64,000 bases of DNA from assembly GCA_028696455.1 (NCBI GenBank), contig JAQVGZ010000003.1, forward strand, positions 1 through 64,000, written 5' to 3'. The stretch is from Desulfotomaculaceae bacterium (lineage in GTDB: Bacteria > Bacillota > Desulfotomaculia > Desulfotomaculales > Pelotomaculaceae). A program made the position numbers and the translations under genes. The notes under the pieces were generated by a model. The model was given only the letters and a program-made list of their open reading frames with translations. It did not search any database and was not told the DNA's origin. This document shows, piece by piece, positions 36,394 through 46,664 of the stretch. The stretch's first letter is position 1; each line of letters begins with the position of its first letter.

Positions 36394-37599
36394 ATGGCCA
36401 AAGTTATTCTTGCTTACTCAGGAGGACTGGATACTTCTATTATCATTTCCTGGCTCATAGAGAACTACGGCTATGAGGTCATTTGTATGGCGGCCGATGT
36501 TGGTCAGGGCAAGGAACTGGACAACCTTAATGAAAAGGCGATTAAAACAGGAGCCAGCAAAATTTATATCGAAGACTTAAGGCGTGAATTTGTAGAGGAT
36601 TATATTTACCCCACCCTGAGAGCCGGCGCCATTTACGAGGGCAAGTACTTACTCGGCACTTCTATGGCCCGTCCGCTTATTGCCAAAAGGCTGGTTGAGA
36701 TCGCAAAACAAGAAGGCGCCGGGGCGATATGTCACGGCGCTACCGGCAAGGGCAATGACCAGATCCGCTTTGAGCTGGGCATCAAGGCATTGGCTCCTGA
36801 GATTAAAATAATAGCCCCCTGGCGTGAATGGAGTATTCGCTCCAGGGAAGAGGCGATTGAGTATGCCATTGCCAGAGGCATCGAAGTGCCGGTGGCCAAA
36901 GACCGCCCGTATAGTACAGACCGCAACCTCTGGCACATGAGTCACGAGGGTGTTGATCTGGAAGACCCCTGGAATGAGCCTAAAAATGACATTCTACTAA
37001 TGATTACCCCGCCTGAGCAGGCCCCAGATCAACCCACATATGTTGAAATCGAATTTGAACAAGGCATCCCGGTAAAGCTGAATGGTTCTTTTCTGGATCC
37101 AGTAGCCATGATTGAAAATTTGAATGAGATCGCCGGGGCAAACGGCGTGGGCATTGCCGATATGGTGGAAAACCGCCTGGTAGGAATGAAGTCCCGCGGT
37201 GTTTACGAAACTCCGGCCGGTACGGTTCTTTTTAATGCCCACCGCGAACTGGAGCTATTGACCCTGGACCGGGCCACTATGCACTTTAAGGAAATTGTGG
37301 CCGGGCGCTATGCTGAACTGGTTTATGACGGAGTATGGTTCGCCCCGATCCGGGAGGCCCTGGACGCTTTTGTAGACAGCACCCAGCGGACGGTTACCGG
37401 CACAGTCAGGATGAAGCTCTACAAGGGTAGTTGCACCCCGGCCGGCGTGAAGTCTCCATATTCGCTTTATAATGAGGAACTATCCACCTTCAGCCGTGAC
37501 GAGATTTATAACCAGCGTGACGCCGAAGGATTTATTAACCTTTTTGGCTTGCCGCTTAAGGTGCGGGCTTTAATGAAGAAAAGTGCAGGGATGGCATAG
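36394..37599 (+). CDS. argG: Argininosuccinate synthase
   Basis: 401 residues; joins citrulline and aspartate using [21 protein letters not shown] is the PP-loop, and [14 protein letters not shown] and [18 protein letters not shown] are family signatures. A strong terminator follows, so argH, 0.7 kb away, is probably transcribed separately or by read-through. Confidence 0.97.
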   Translation: MAKVILAYSGGLDTSIIISWLIENYGYEVICMAADVGQGKELDNLNEKAIKTGASKIYIEDLRREFVEDYIYPTLRAGAIYEGKYLLGTSMARPLIAKRLVEIAKQEGAGAICHGATGKGNDQIRFELGIKALAPEIKIIAPWREWSIRSREEAIEYAIARGIEVPVAKDRPYSTDRNLWHMSHEGVDLEDPWNEPKNDILLMITPPEQAPDQPTYVEIEFEQGIPVKLNGSFLDPVAMIENLNEIAGANGVGIADMVENRLVGMKSRGVYETPAGTVLFNAHRELELLTLDRATMHFKEIVAGRYAELVYDGVWFAPIREALDAFVDSTQRTVTGTVRMKLYKGSCTPAGVKSPYSLYNEELSTFSRDEIYNQRDAEGFINLFGLPLKVRALMKKSAGMA

Positions 37600-37631
37600 A
37601 TCCAGGTCTTTGCAATCTTACTGCTTTCGGT

Positions 37632-37669
37632 CACCAACAGTGTCTTCATAACATTGTTGGTGTTTTTTT
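37632..37669 (+). terminator. Rho-independent terminator after argG
   Basis: Eleven-base arms CACCAACAGTG/CATTGTTGGTG (one G:U), 9-base loop, then seven T. Confidence 0.9.
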
Positions 37670-37917
37670 ATGCTAAACCGGGTCATATGTACAGGGATAG
37701 GGGCGTATGACTTTAGAGAGATCTGACTGAATCTGCTACAGTGTAATCATAAAAATTTTCCCCGGATAGAGTTAGAATTTTTCCCAGTATGTCAATCATT
37801 CAGCGTTCTCCTTGGTATACAGGCATCTGCTGAGGCTTATTATAGCTTAAATTTTACTTTTCATATAGAAAGTTTTGGTTTATCATTAAACTGATTAAGA
37901 TGAGAGGTAAAATAAGG

Positions 37918-38100
37918 TTGAGTAAACTAGTAATTACATTTGTCTGTGAAAACCGCCATGACGTAGAATCTGTCACCATCGATCTAGACCGGCTGGGACA
38001 GGTCTCTAAAGAGGATATCTGGCGTTTAAGGACCAAAGGGAGCCGTTGCGCGAAGTGTGGCAGTGCGAAATTAATTTACCGGACTAGTTACAAAAAGTGA
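37918..38100 (+). CDS. Small zinc-ribbon-like protein, 60 aa
   Basis: Short basic protein of unknown function ending in CAKCGSAKLIYRTSYKK, with another cysteine in FVCENRHDV: a possible one-ribbon metal site. TTG 37918 follows AGAGGT by nine bases; ATG 37900 would add six residues but has a weaker site. It sits alone between argG and argH, with a hairpin terminator after it. It could be a nucleic-acid-binding knuckle protein (inference only). Confidence 0.55.
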   Translation: MSKLVITFVCENRHDVESVTIDLDRLGQVSKEDIWRLRTKGSRCAKCGSAKLIYRTSYKK

Positions 38101-38180
38101 TTACAATGTTTGCACTAGTTTATAAGTATATAATCATGTTTTTTGGCTGAGGGTATTTATAAAATATTAGGAAGCGGATA

Positions 38181-38228
38181 AGTGAGAGCCAGGTGAGTAA
38201 GAAAATGTCTGCGCTCTCTTATTTTTTT
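38181..38228 (+). terminator. Terminator after the zinc-ribbon gene
   Basis: GAGAGC/GCTCTC arms (flanked by AAG/CTT-type pairs) with a 23-base loop, followed by ATTTTTTT. Confidence 0.6.
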
Positions 38229-38317
38229 GCAGTATAGTTTGGCAACTAAAACTGGGCGTGTTAAAATAAAGCAGATAACATGCCTAATTGGCCAAGACGA
38301 AAAGAGGTGTCTAATGG

Positions 38318-39703
38318 ATGAGCAAACTATGGGGCGGACGTTTTCAAAGAGACACCGATCGGCTAGTGGAAGACTTCCACTCCTCCATATCCTTTGACAG
38401 GCGGCTGTATAAATACGATATTATGGGAAGCATCGCTCATGCCCGGATGCTCGGTAAGACCGGGATTATTTCCATAGATGAGGCTCAGGAAATTGTACGC
38501 GGCCTAGAAGAGGTACTGGCTGATATTGAGGCAGGTCGGGTAGAGTTTTCAGTGAGTTCTGAAGACATCCATATGAACGTGGAGCAACTTCTCACCGCTA
38601 AAATAGGAGAGGCAGGTAAAAAGCTGCACACGGCCAGGAGCAGGAACGACCAGGTAGCTCTCGACATCCGGATGTACCTGAAAGACGAAATTGACCAGGT
38701 TATTGATCTGCTTAGCCGGCTGCGGGCTTGCCTTTTAGATTTAGCGGAAGAGCACCTGGCGACCGTCATGCCCGGGTACACTCACCTCCAGCGCGCGCAG
38801 CCGGTAACCCTGGCGCACCATCTGCTAGCTTATTGCCAGATGTTCAGCCGGGACCAGGACAGGCTGGCCGACTGCCGCCGGCGGGCCGATGTGCTGCCAC
38901 TGGGAGCGGGCGCCTTGGCAGGGACAACTTTCCCTCTGGATCGGGAATATGTTGCGAAGCAGCTTGGCTTCGCAGCCATCAGCCAGAACAGCCTTGACGC
39001 AGTAAGTGACCGCGACTTTGCGGTAGAGTTTGCGGCGACGGCCTCCTTAATTATGGTGCACTTAAGCCGGTTATGCGAAGAAATCATTTTCTGGTCTTCG
39101 GCGGAGTTTGCCTTTATCGAACTGGATGACGCCTACAGCACTGGCAGCAGCATGATGCCTCAGAAAAAAAACCCCGATGTGGCTGAGCTGGTCCGGGGCA
39201 AGTCCGGCCGGGTTTTCGGAAACCTGCAGGCCCTGCTGACCATGCTTAAGGGGCTCCCCCTGGCGTATAACAAAGACCTGCAGGAAGACAAGGAGGCGCT
39301 GTTTGATACGGTGGATACCGTAAAGAAATGTCTGATTGTCTTTCGGCCGATGTTGGAAACCATGCGGGTCAGGAAAGATAATATGGAAGCAGCAGCCCGG
39401 GGCGGTTTTACCAACGCCACCGACCTGGCCGACTACCTGGTGCGTAGGGGCGCCCCTTTCCGCGTAGCCCATGAAGTGGCGGGAAAGCTTGTTGCCCACT
39501 GCCTGGAACAGAATCGGACCCTGGACCAGCTGAGCCTTGATGAATATAAGATGTTTTCACCGCTGGTAGCAGAAGATGTATATGAGGCTATTGATATCAA
39601 ACGCTGTGTTGAGGCCAGGAACGTGACCGGTGGCCCTGCGCCGGATGCTGTTTCGTCAGCAATTGTAGCTGAAAGGAGCCGTCTGGCCGCGAAGCTAGCC
39701 TGA
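38318..39703 (+). CDS. argH: Argininosuccinate lyase
   Basis: 461-residue fumarase-superfamily enzyme, the last step of arginine synthesis. LWGGRFQ at the start, [33 protein letters not shown] and the signature [16 protein letters not shown] are present. ATG with AAGAGGTG upstream. It completes the argCJBDFGH set on this strand and converges on the kinase-phosphatase gene. Confidence 0.97.
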   Translation: MSKLWGGRFQRDTDRLVEDFHSSISFDRRLYKYDIMGSIAHARMLGKTGIISIDEAQEIVRGLEEVLADIEAGRVEFSVSSEDIHMNVEQLLTAKIGEAGKKLHTARSRNDQVALDIRMYLKDEIDQVIDLLSRLRACLLDLAEEHLATVMPGYTHLQRAQPVTLAHHLLAYCQMFSRDQDRLADCRRRADVLPLGAGALAGTTFPLDREYVAKQLGFAAISQNSLDAVSDRDFAVEFAATASLIMVHLSRLCEEIIFWSSAEFAFIELDDAYSTGSSMMPQKKNPDVAELVRGKSGRVFGNLQALLTMLKGLPLAYNKDLQEDKEALFDTVDTVKKCLIVFRPMLETMRVRKDNMEAAARGGFTNATDLADYLVRRGAPFRVAHEVAGKLVAHCLEQNRTLDQLSLDEYKMFSPLVAEDVYEAIDIKRCVEARNVTGGPAPDAVSSAIVAERSRLAAKLA

Positions 39704-39732
39704 TGCGCAAGTCATTTTTTCTACCATCTATG

Positions 39733-41055
39733 CTAGCAGTTCGAGAAATTAACAGTCGAAGTAGATATGTTATTCGTGGTCCCGGAAAAATCATTTCTGA
39801 ATCCAGCCCGCTCGTAATAGGCGGCCTGGGCCGGAACCTGTGTTAGGGACAATTCAGGATAACTCAACGCAGTAAGTTTGCCCCCCATGGCGCAGCCCTG
39901 ATCGATGTCGATAGTGTTGTTGACAAATATTGCTTTAGAAACGGGGGTGTGACCGTAGACAATCAGTGCGTCTCCCCTATAGTCTTTAGCCCAGTCGCGC
40001 CGCACTGGAAGACCATCTGCGGTCGTCTCCCCGGTAGTGTCCCCGAAAAAACAGAAATTCCTTACCCGCTCAGACACCTTCCCAATCATATCTTCTTTGA
40101 TCCCCCCATGAGAGACCACCAGCCTTCCTTTATCGAGAATCAGGTAGGGCGGAGCTCCATAATAAAGCTTGAGAAATTCCTCTTTAAAAAACTCCCTTTC
40201 ATCTGCAGGTAGCGCTTCGATTTCAGCAACGGTCTTTTCCAGACCGTTGGCAAGCTTGACATTTCTCCCCTCAAGGTAGCGGGACAACTTCCGGCAATGG
40301 TTGCCCGGAATGTAAAGGGCATTTCCGGAGTCCACCATTGCCTTTACCAGCCAAAAGCTGTCCAGACTGTGGGGTCCCCGGTCGGTAAGGTCGCCGGGGA
40401 AGACAGCCTTTCTGCCATTTGGGTGAGTGTAGTAGCCGGACCGCTTCCGGTAGCCGAGCTTGTCCAGAAGCATATTCAGCTCGTTGAAACAACCGTGAAT
40501 ATCACCTATAATGTCGAAGGGTCCGGGTACGGTAACCTCATGGCTGCGGATTTCAATTTTCAGTGCGGGATTATACATATCCTCTTGAGAAAGGACGCGA
40601 ACCTGATCAAAACCCTCACTGTGAGCTACTTGCAAAGTATGCCGGAGCATTTTCTGCATTCGCGCTATTCCCTGGCGGATTACCCGGCGCTCTCGTCCCG
40701 CATTACGGTCCAGGCAGACCTCCTCGGGGATATTAAAAATTAGCAGGGTGACATTAAATCCGTATTTTCGGCCGATGCGCAGTAGCTCGCTACGGGCCCG
40801 CCGGGTGAGGGCGGTGGAGTCGGCTACCGTAAAGCGACTAAGGGACAGGCGCCGCTCTATAGTGAAACGAAAAAGTTTAAACGCCTCCCTGGAAGCCGCC
40901 ATATTGGTTTCCGAGTCGCTGACCAGGAGGCGGCACCGGTCCGAAGACACCGTCATTGTTTCTCTAAAATAACGTGTGGCAAAGGTGGACTTGCCACAGC
41001 CCGGTGTGCCGCATAAAACCAGAAGGGTGGTCCCTGGTAATGAAACAACAGCCAT
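39733..41055 (-). CDS. Polynucleotide kinase-phosphatase (Pnkp-like) without ligase domain
   Basis: 440-residue two-domain protein. The kinase part has the P-loop GTPGCGKST (about residues 16-24) and DSTALTRRARSELLRIGRK with LDRNAGRERRV, as in the Pnkp/T4-type 5'-OH kinases. The phosphatase part is a binuclear metallophosphoesterase: GDIHGCFNEL, GDLTDRGP, GNHCRKL (where GNHD is commoner), SHGGI, GHTPV. Bacterial Pnkp normally adds a ~400-residue nucleotidyltransferase and pairs with Hen1; neither is seen here. It could heal RNA or DNA ends for another ligase. Confidence 0.87.
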   Translation of the reverse strand: MAVVSLPGTTLLVLCGTPGCGKSTFATRYFRETMTVSSDRCRLLVSDSETNMAASREAFKLFRFTIERRLSLSRFTVADSTALTRRARSELLRIGRKYGFNVTLLIFNIPEEVCLDRNAGRERRVIRQGIARMQKMLRHTLQVAHSEGFDQVRVLSQEDMYNPALKIEIRSHEVTVPGPFDIIGDIHGCFNELNMLLDKLGYRKRSGYYTHPNGRKAVFPGDLTDRGPHSLDSFWLVKAMVDSGNALYIPGNHCRKLSRYLEGRNVKLANGLEKTVAEIEALPADEREFFKEEFLKLYYGAPPYLILDKGRLVVSHGGIKEDMIGKVSERVRNFCFFGDTTGETTADGLPVRRDWAKDYRGDALIVYGHTPVSKAIFVNNTIDIDQGCAMGGKLTALSYPELSLTQVPAQAAYYERAGFRNDFSGTTNNISTSTVNFSNC

Positions 41056-41323
41056 TTTTAACTATCCTCCGTCTTTTGGTAGCTGCCCAAAGCTTGCCAT
41101 CCCCCTGCTCTTTTCCCTACAGTTTAGCCCGATACCGTGTAGTTTATCCTCTCTCATTTTATATAATCAGCTACTCGATGCAGTTATTCATCAGAGAAAG
41201 CGTTGCGTAGAGTATCCTGGCGCACTGCCCGGCTGACCCCGCCGCCTTAGCGAGAGCTGGGGAACAGCTGGATCCCAGCTATTATTCTATGTGCGAAAAT
41301 AAAAGATAGTAAAGCTTTCCTGA

Positions 41324-42868
41324 TTAAAAACTAAGGGCGACCTCTTCCCGGTCTAATCTGGCCCGGATGGTCCTGACTTTTTCGGTTAGATTGGTGTTAT
41401 CGCGAGCTGCACGTTCAATTTGGCGGAGGAGATCGATCTCCCTCCTGAAAATCGAAAATAAATCTCCCGGCTGCAGGGGAGATTGCTCTAAAAGATCATT
41501 AAAATCAGCGCCGTTGTACCAGGCATAGGCGAGGCTGGCCGGCAGATCAGACCAGATGCAGAACCGCTCCGGTACTCCCATCTTAAGAAGCTCATACCTG
41601 ATTTGAGAAGCCTCGCGCAGCGCCGGCAGGTCCAGCCAGACCCCCTGGGCATTCTTGCCAGGGATGAATTCAACACCTGCCAGCACGGCCGCCGCTTCGG
41701 CGGGGTCAGCGTCTTCAATTACCCCTGAAAATACCAGTTCAGTTACCAGTATTTCCTGCACGTGTAGTTCAAGGGCGAATAAGCCGCGCGGCAAGAACTC
41801 CCGGTTGCTTACATACCCTAGCATTTCTAGCAGATCCCGTACCTCCCCGTATTCAACAAAGGTGGAATTCACTTGTTCTGCCGCTGTCTCGTGGGCAAGT
41901 TTGAAAAAGTTTAGATGCTTTCGCGCACTGTGTAGCAGCTCAATTGTCTTACGGCATTTTTCCATATTACGGCACTTTTTTGGGGGCAAGGAGGCCAAAT
42001 GCTTCCGTAATGACTCTTTCTTTTGGTTTTTGCCGCGCCAGTGGCAGCGTTTGATCTGCCGGCGTGCCTTAGCCCGCTCAACCGGACATTTTAAAGTTTG
42101 TTGATCGCGGCACAGGCCTGAGGTTATTTTTGAAATCAGTATGCTGTATTTTTTAATTTTCTCTGCGAATTCTTCTTTTCTTTTGACTGTTTGGTAGGTT
42201 TTAAAATTACCGCTCAAAAACCGCTCAACCTCTGCATCAGTTTTGTATCTGAGCAAGCTCAAAACGGTATTTGGTGAGATCACCAACCTGCCAGTAACCG
42301 GCTCGACATTATTTTCGTCAAAAAAACCGGTTTGCTCCGGGAAGCGGCTATCAATGCGGATGAAGGCATGTCCGATTTGATCAAAGCCACGCCGGCCTGC
42401 CCTGCCGGCCATCTGGAAAAATTCCCTGTTCTGCAGGATCCGGAAATCATGTCCGTCCCATTTTCTGGTTGAGTCGAATACTGCGCTAGCGGCCGGGAAG
42501 TTGACTCCTGCAGCAAAAGTTTCTGTGCAGAATACAACAAGAATAAGACGGCGGGAGTACAGGTTTTCCACGAGATACTTTACCGGTGGTAATAGTCCGG
42601 CATGGTGGTAGGCAATACCCTGAAAAAGCAACCGGCGCAATTTGCGCCAAACTGGGCTGCTAAATGTCCCCGGATATTCAGACTCAGCTGTTAAGATCTG
42701 TTTTTCAACCTCTTTTTTTTCATCTAGATTAAGAAAGTCCCGTTCCTGTCCGAGTTCCTGAGCTAAAACTTCAGTGCGGCCACGGCTGAAAACAAAAAAC
42801 AGGGCCGGTAATTTATCTTGAATCATTTCAATAATTTCACTGCTTGATAATTCCTGAAGCTCCATCAA
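41324..42868 (-). CDS. Ski2-like helicase, C-terminal half (RecA2 domain and beyond)
   Basis: 514 residues starting at TTG 42868 or ATG 42865. It begins in the second motor domain: ALFFVFSRGRTEVLA, YHHAGLLP, FCTETFAAGVNFPA and QMAGRAGRRGFD (motif VI) are the SF2 motifs IV-VI. A winged-helix and helical region follow, including a cysteine-containing insertion (CPVERAKARRQIKRCHW). It lacks the Walker motifs, which are in the upstream frame ending four bases earlier. The ribosome site AAGGAG overlaps the end of that frame, so coupled translation of two subunits is possible; a single frameshift would instead give one ~960-residue helicase. Confidence 0.85.
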   Translation of the reverse strand: MMELQELSSSEIIEMIQDKLPALFFVFSRGRTEVLAQELGQERDFLNLDEKKEVEKQILTAESEYPGTFSSPVWRKLRRLLFQGIAYHHAGLLPPVKYLVENLYSRRLILVVFCTETFAAGVNFPAASAVFDSTRKWDGHDFRILQNREFFQMAGRAGRRGFDQIGHAFIRIDSRFPEQTGFFDENNVEPVTGRLVISPNTVLSLLRYKTDAEVERFLSGNFKTYQTVKRKEEFAEKIKKYSILISKITSGLCRDQQTLKCPVERAKARRQIKRCHWRGKNQKKESLRKHLASLPPKKCRNMEKCRKTIELLHSARKHLNFFKLAHETAAEQVNSTFVEYGEVRDLLEMLGYVSNREFLPRGLFALELHVQEILVTELVFSGVIEDADPAEAAAVLAGVEFIPGKNAQGVWLDLPALREASQIRYELLKMGVPERFCIWSDLPASLAYAWYNGADFNDLLEQSPLQPGDLFSIFRREIDLLRQIERAARDNTNLTEKVRTIRARLDREEVALSF

Positions 42869-42872
42869 AACG

Positions 42873-44231
42873 TCACTCCTTGAGCCATCTCTTCTTATTG
42901 CGATGGGCTTTTAACAAATCAGCTATTTCCTCAACTTCCTGCCTGGCCTCTTTTTCTTCTATAATCCGGCCGTTAGGCGCGATCCAGTGTATGTCCAGTG
43001 GGATAAATCTTTTTCTTTCTTCAATGACAACTACTTTTTCTCCTCTTACCGTGCTAATCCAGTCAGCTATTTCATTTATATTAGGTACTGTTGCAGACAG
43101 GCCCAAAAGTTTTACGTGTGGGGGGGCGAACAGGATGCTCTCTTCCCAGGTGGTGCCGCGCTCGGTGTCATCAAGATAATGGATTTCGTCAAAGACTACA
43201 TAAGCTGTTTTTAACATCTGCTCAGGTTCACCAAGACACCAGTTTCTGAATATTTCTGTGGTCATAATCAACATGGGGGCGTCCGGATTGATACTTATAT
43301 CCCCAGTAACCAGACCGACTTTTTCCTCGCCAAATAATTCTTTAAAATCCCGGTATTTCTGGTTGGATAGAGCTTTTAGAGGAGAGGTGTAGACTATCCC
43401 TTGGCCTGTCTCCATGAGATTTTTGGCTAATATTTCTGCCACCAGGGTCTTGCCGTTGCCAGTGGGGGCCGATACTAAAACTGAAAGTCCGGCGCTGAGC
43501 GCTTCCACCGCCTCAGCTTGAAAGTTGTCCAGGAATAACTGCCCCGTTTCTACAGAAGAAGGTTCTGTGCGGCGCGCTGGTCTCTCTTTTGCTGGAAAAC
43601 GCTTTAGTCCCTGGGTTTGTGGATCGCCTTGCTTGAGTTCCAACACTGGCAAATTTTTTTTCTGTTTTGTAATCTCACTATATTTATTCATAGCAACCCC
43701 AGAGCCTCGCGTGGAACCGAAAGGCAGGTTAAGCTTGCCTTCGTCAACCAGGCGCCGCAGCTGTGCGGTAGAGATCCCGAGTATTGCCGCTGCCTCCGGA
43801 GTACTGAGCAGTTCATTTTCCAGGGTTAAACTACGCAACCCGACGTTGTCTTTGCGCAAAACTTCAATGTCAGAACGCCAGAATCTTTTTTTATCATCCC
43901 CGTCTTCAAAACAGCTCTCCGGTAAGGGAGCATATTTTCTTAACTCCCTGATTATTTTGGGGAGGCTGTGACGCATTTGTCCGCGCAAAGTATGCCAGGT
44001 TGCTCCTCCCGCTGTGATATTCACACTGTTATTGCCGATAAGCCATCCCGGGCTGGTTTTTAACCGCCCGATTCGGACTTCTTCCTTTTCAATTAGCGAG
44101 CGAAGCGCCCCGGTAAGCGCCTCAATATCGCAATTGCACCGGGAATAGACAACTTCCAGGGGTAGTGGTTCACTGTTTTGCAGCAGGGTTAGTAATGCTT
44201 CTTTTGCCTGTTTAGTTTTGTTGTTTGCCAC
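42873..44231 (-). CDS. Ski2-like helicase, N-terminal half (HTH plus RecA1 domain)
   Basis: 452 residues. An N-terminal winged-helix-like region is followed by a MerR/excisionase-type HTH (STPEAAAILGISTAQLRRLVDEGKL, about residues 145-170). The first motor domain has the Q-motif region DNFQAEAVEAL, Walker A SAPTGNGKT, DEIH box VFDEIHYLDD and LGLSATVPN (motif III). The frame ends NKKRWLKE-TGA exactly between the two RecA domains. The remaining motifs are in the next ORF, one frame away. DNA-binding HTH modules in front of this helicase class are uncommon in my knowledge. Confidence 0.85.
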   Translation of the reverse strand: MANNKTKQAKEALLTLLQNSEPLPLEVVYSRCNCDIEALTGALRSLIEKEEVRIGRLKTSPGWLIGNNSVNITAGGATWHTLRGQMRHSLPKIIRELRKYAPLPESCFEDGDDKKRFWRSDIEVLRKDNVGLRSLTLENELLSTPEAAAILGISTAQLRRLVDEGKLNLPFGSTRGSGVAMNKYSEITKQKKNLPVLELKQGDPQTQGLKRFPAKERPARRTEPSSVETGQLFLDNFQAEAVEALSAGLSVLVSAPTGNGKTLVAEILAKNLMETGQGIVYTSPLKALSNQKYRDFKELFGEEKVGLVTGDISINPDAPMLIMTTEIFRNWCLGEPEQMLKTAYVVFDEIHYLDDTERGTTWEESILFAPPHVKLLGLSATVPNINEIADWISTVRGEKVVVIEERKRFIPLDIHWIAPNGRIIEEKEARQEVEEIADLLKAHRNKKRWLKE

Positions 44232-44433
44232 TATTTAAAGACTCCTTTGGCTACCGTTTAAACATCATAAGTAGTCTAGCATATTCTTAAGCACATTAAC
44301 AATTATTTTGGACAGTCAGCAAAAATATTGTTACTATTGCTTAAAACATAATAAATAGTATTATTATACTGTCAGATATTTTGTTTATACCTGCGGATTC
44401 TGAAAGTTCTATGATGTACAAGGGTGGTAGAAC

Positions 44434-45522
44434 ATGGAGAAGAGTGAACTTTTAGTTAAATTACGTAAAAAGATAGATTTAATAGACTTTGAGATTATAA
44501 AACTCGTGAACCAAAGAATGGAGCATACCTTACGCACGAGGAAGCTTAAGCAAAACATTTTAGACCAGAACAGAGAACAGGAAGTGATGGACGCTATTCG
44601 TCGTCATTCACGTGGGCTAATTAAAACTGAGTTTTCATCTAAATTGTTCAACGAAATTATCAGTGAAAGCAAAAGACTTCAGAGGGAGCATTTAAAGCTC
44701 GTAGGTTTTCAGGGTGAGCATGGCGCGTATGGTGAGGTTGCGATCAGATGTATTGATCCATCCCTGGTTCCCATACCTTGCCCGGAATTTATTGATGTTT
44801 TTGACGAGGTGCTTAACGAGCAACTGGACTATGGTATTGTACCGGTGGAAAATTCCCTTGAGGGAGCGGTAACCCAGGTTAATGATTTGCTGGTTGGGGT
44901 CGATGCAAGCAAAGTTAAAATCGTGGGAGAAATTAAAGTTCCCATTCACCACTGTCTGCTTGCCCTGCCAGATGCGGACGTAAGTGAAATAAAAGTAGTA
45001 TACTCGCACCCCCAGGCGTTAGCTCAGTGCCGCTATTTTCTGCACAGCCGGCATTTGGAACCGCGACCGTACTATGATACTGCCGGGGCGGCGATGATGT
45101 TATCAAACGAAAGGCCGCGGACGGCTGCGGCGATTGCCAGCAAACTTTGCGCTGAGTTATATAATTTGCAGGTGTTATTTGAAAACATCGAGGACAATCA
45201 AACTAATTCAACAAGATTTCTGCTGCTCTCCAGGGAAGAAGGCAAAGTGGGTGGTAATAAATGTTCAATAGTTTTTTCCACTGAGCATAAGGCTGGTTCT
45301 TTATTCGCGGTTTTAAAAATATTTTCGGATGCTGGACTCAACCTGACAAGAATTGAGTCCCGGCCGATCCGGAACGACCCGGGTAAATATGCTTTTCTTC
45401 TCGACTTTGAGGGTTCAAGCCAGGATCAAAAAGTGAGCGATACTTTAGAGAAGCTCAAAAAAGAAGCTAGTATGTTTAAATTCCTTGGCTGCTACCGGGA
45501 AGTGCGATTACCAAACGCGTAG
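44434..45522 (+). CDS. pheA: Bifunctional chorismate mutase / prephenate dehydratase (P-protein)
   Basis: 362 residues. Residues 1-85 form an AroQ-type chorismate mutase (LVKLRKKIDLIDFEIIKLVNQR). Prephenate dehydratase follows (GFQGEHGAYGEVA, VPVENSLEGAV, and the catalytic NSTRFLLL). The last ~85 residues form an ACT domain with ESRPIRNDPGKYAF, the phenylalanine-sensing motif, so feedback inhibition by Phe is expected. It makes phenylpyruvate, a possible substrate of IorAB. RBS-like AAGGGTGG precedes the ATG. Confidence 0.95.
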   Translation: MEKSELLVKLRKKIDLIDFEIIKLVNQRMEHTLRTRKLKQNILDQNREQEVMDAIRRHSRGLIKTEFSSKLFNEIISESKRLQREHLKLVGFQGEHGAYGEVAIRCIDPSLVPIPCPEFIDVFDEVLNEQLDYGIVPVENSLEGAVTQVNDLLVGVDASKVKIVGEIKVPIHHCLLALPDADVSEIKVVYSHPQALAQCRYFLHSRHLEPRPYYDTAGAAMMLSNERPRTAAAIASKLCAELYNLQVLFENIEDNQTNSTRFLLLSREEGKVGGNKCSIVFSTEHKAGSLFAVLKIFSDAGLNLTRIESRPIRNDPGKYAFLLDFEGSSQDQKVSDTLEKLKKEASMFKFLGCYREVRLPNA

Positions 45523-45559
45523 ATTTTTTTAATCATTACCTAGACAGGGGGAAACTGAA

Positions 45560-45835
45560 ATGTCCCAATTTAAGATTAGAGAAGAGTATCTTAAACTAAT
45601 CGAGATCGTAGCGGAACAGAATAGTGTCAGCCATGATGAAGTTGTCGAAACCGCTTTGGCCATGTTTTTTAATACGTACTTTTTACGCAAGGAGATGTAC
45701 CCGGAACTTGAAATAGCCAAAAGGTATTTTGAACCGCAAGAAATGGATCCTGAAGAGGTCAAGAAAAAGCTGCAAGATGATAAATCAATGGTTGATGCAG
45801 CAATAGCGGAAGCAGAGCGTCTGGGGCTGATTTAA
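45560..45835 (+). CDS. Small conserved hypothetical protein, 91 aa
   Basis: Acidic helical protein, unassigned. CAGGGGG precedes the ATG. The N-terminal IREEYLKLIEIVAEQNSVSHDEVVETAL could be a ribbon-helix-helix-like or short helical domain; residues 70-90 are a charged helix. It lies between pheA and adk. No function can be given. Confidence 0.6.
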   Translation: MSQFKIREEYLKLIEIVAEQNSVSHDEVVETALAMFFNTYFLRKEMYPELEIAKRYFEPQEMDPEEVKKKLQDDKSMVDAAIAEAERLGLI

Positions 45836-45850
45836 ACACTCATAGAGCTT

Positions 45851-45878
45851 TTCACACTGGCATGGCGCATGTTATAAT
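45851..45878 (+). promoter_or_regulatory. Sigma-A promoter of adk
   Basis: TTCACA, 16-base spacer, TATAAT (45873-45878), about 50 bases before adk. Confidence 0.6.
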
Positions 45879-45929
45879 AGGCATGTTGGACAGGTTTGAC
45901 AATTAAGAATAAATTGGGGAGGGCTAGTT

Positions 45930-46571
45930 GTGAATCTATTAATCATGGGGCCGCCAGGGGCAGGCAAGGGAACTCAAGCAGAAGGACTGGTTAAAAATCT
46001 GCAGATTACTCACGTTTCCACTGGTGATATGTTCCGCGCTGCGATTAAAGCTGGTACAGATATGGGTAAAAAAGCCAAGGAATATATGGACCGGGGCGAA
46101 TTAGTGCCGGATAATGTAGTGGTAGGGATGGTGAAGGACCGCATTTCACAGCCTGACTGCGCTAAGGGTTTCCTACTGGATGGTTTTCCCCGCACTGTTG
46201 CTCAGGCCGAGGCGCTTGATGAGACATTCAAGGAGTTAGGTATTAAGGCAGACGGCGTAATTAATATTGCCGTTCCCCGGGAAAGATTAATGGACCGCCT
46301 GACCGGGCGCCGTATTTGCCGTACCTGTGGCGCCAGTTATCACATAATATTCAACAAGCCTGCGGAAGAGGGCAAGTGTAACTGTGGCGGCGAGCTTTAC
46401 CAGCGCAGCGACGATAATGAGGTTGCAGTCGGCAACCGGCTTGATATATACGAAGCGCAAACCCAGCCATTAATTGACTACTATGCCAAGCAAGGCCTAC
46501 TGAAAAACATCAACGGTGATCAGGATATCGACAAAGTCCTGACAGAAGTGCTGGCCAGTGTTGGAAAATAG
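45930..46571 (+). CDS. adk: Adenylate kinase
   Basis: 213-residue phosphotransferase balancing ATP, ADP and [14 protein letters not shown] is the P-loop, [12 protein letters not shown] the AMP site, and the LID domain carries zinc ligands CRTCGASYH ... CNCGG. It has its own promoter and terminator and lies away from the ribosomal-protein operon where adk is usual, so a second copy elsewhere is possible. GTG start after GGGGAGG. Confidence 0.95.
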   Translation: MNLLIMGPPGAGKGTQAEGLVKNLQITHVSTGDMFRAAIKAGTDMGKKAKEYMDRGELVPDNVVVGMVKDRISQPDCAKGFLLDGFPRTVAQAEALDETFKELGIKADGVINIAVPRERLMDRLTGRRICRTCGASYHIIFNKPAEEGKCNCGGELYQRSDDNEVAVGNRLDIYEAQTQPLIDYYAKQGLLKNINGDQDIDKVLTEVLASVGK

Positions 46572-46581
46572 CTTTTACAAG

Positions 46582-46611
46582 ACCTCCCGGCTCTAATTCC
46601 GGGAGGTTTTT
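46582..46611 (+). terminator. Rho-independent terminator after adk
   Basis: Arms ACCTCCCGG/CCGGGAGGT, 8-base loop, then TTTTT. Confidence 0.9.
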
Positions 46612-46664
46612 ATATACCTTAATTTACCAGGAAAGTTATTGCGGATTGGGCATATAATTTTTGC

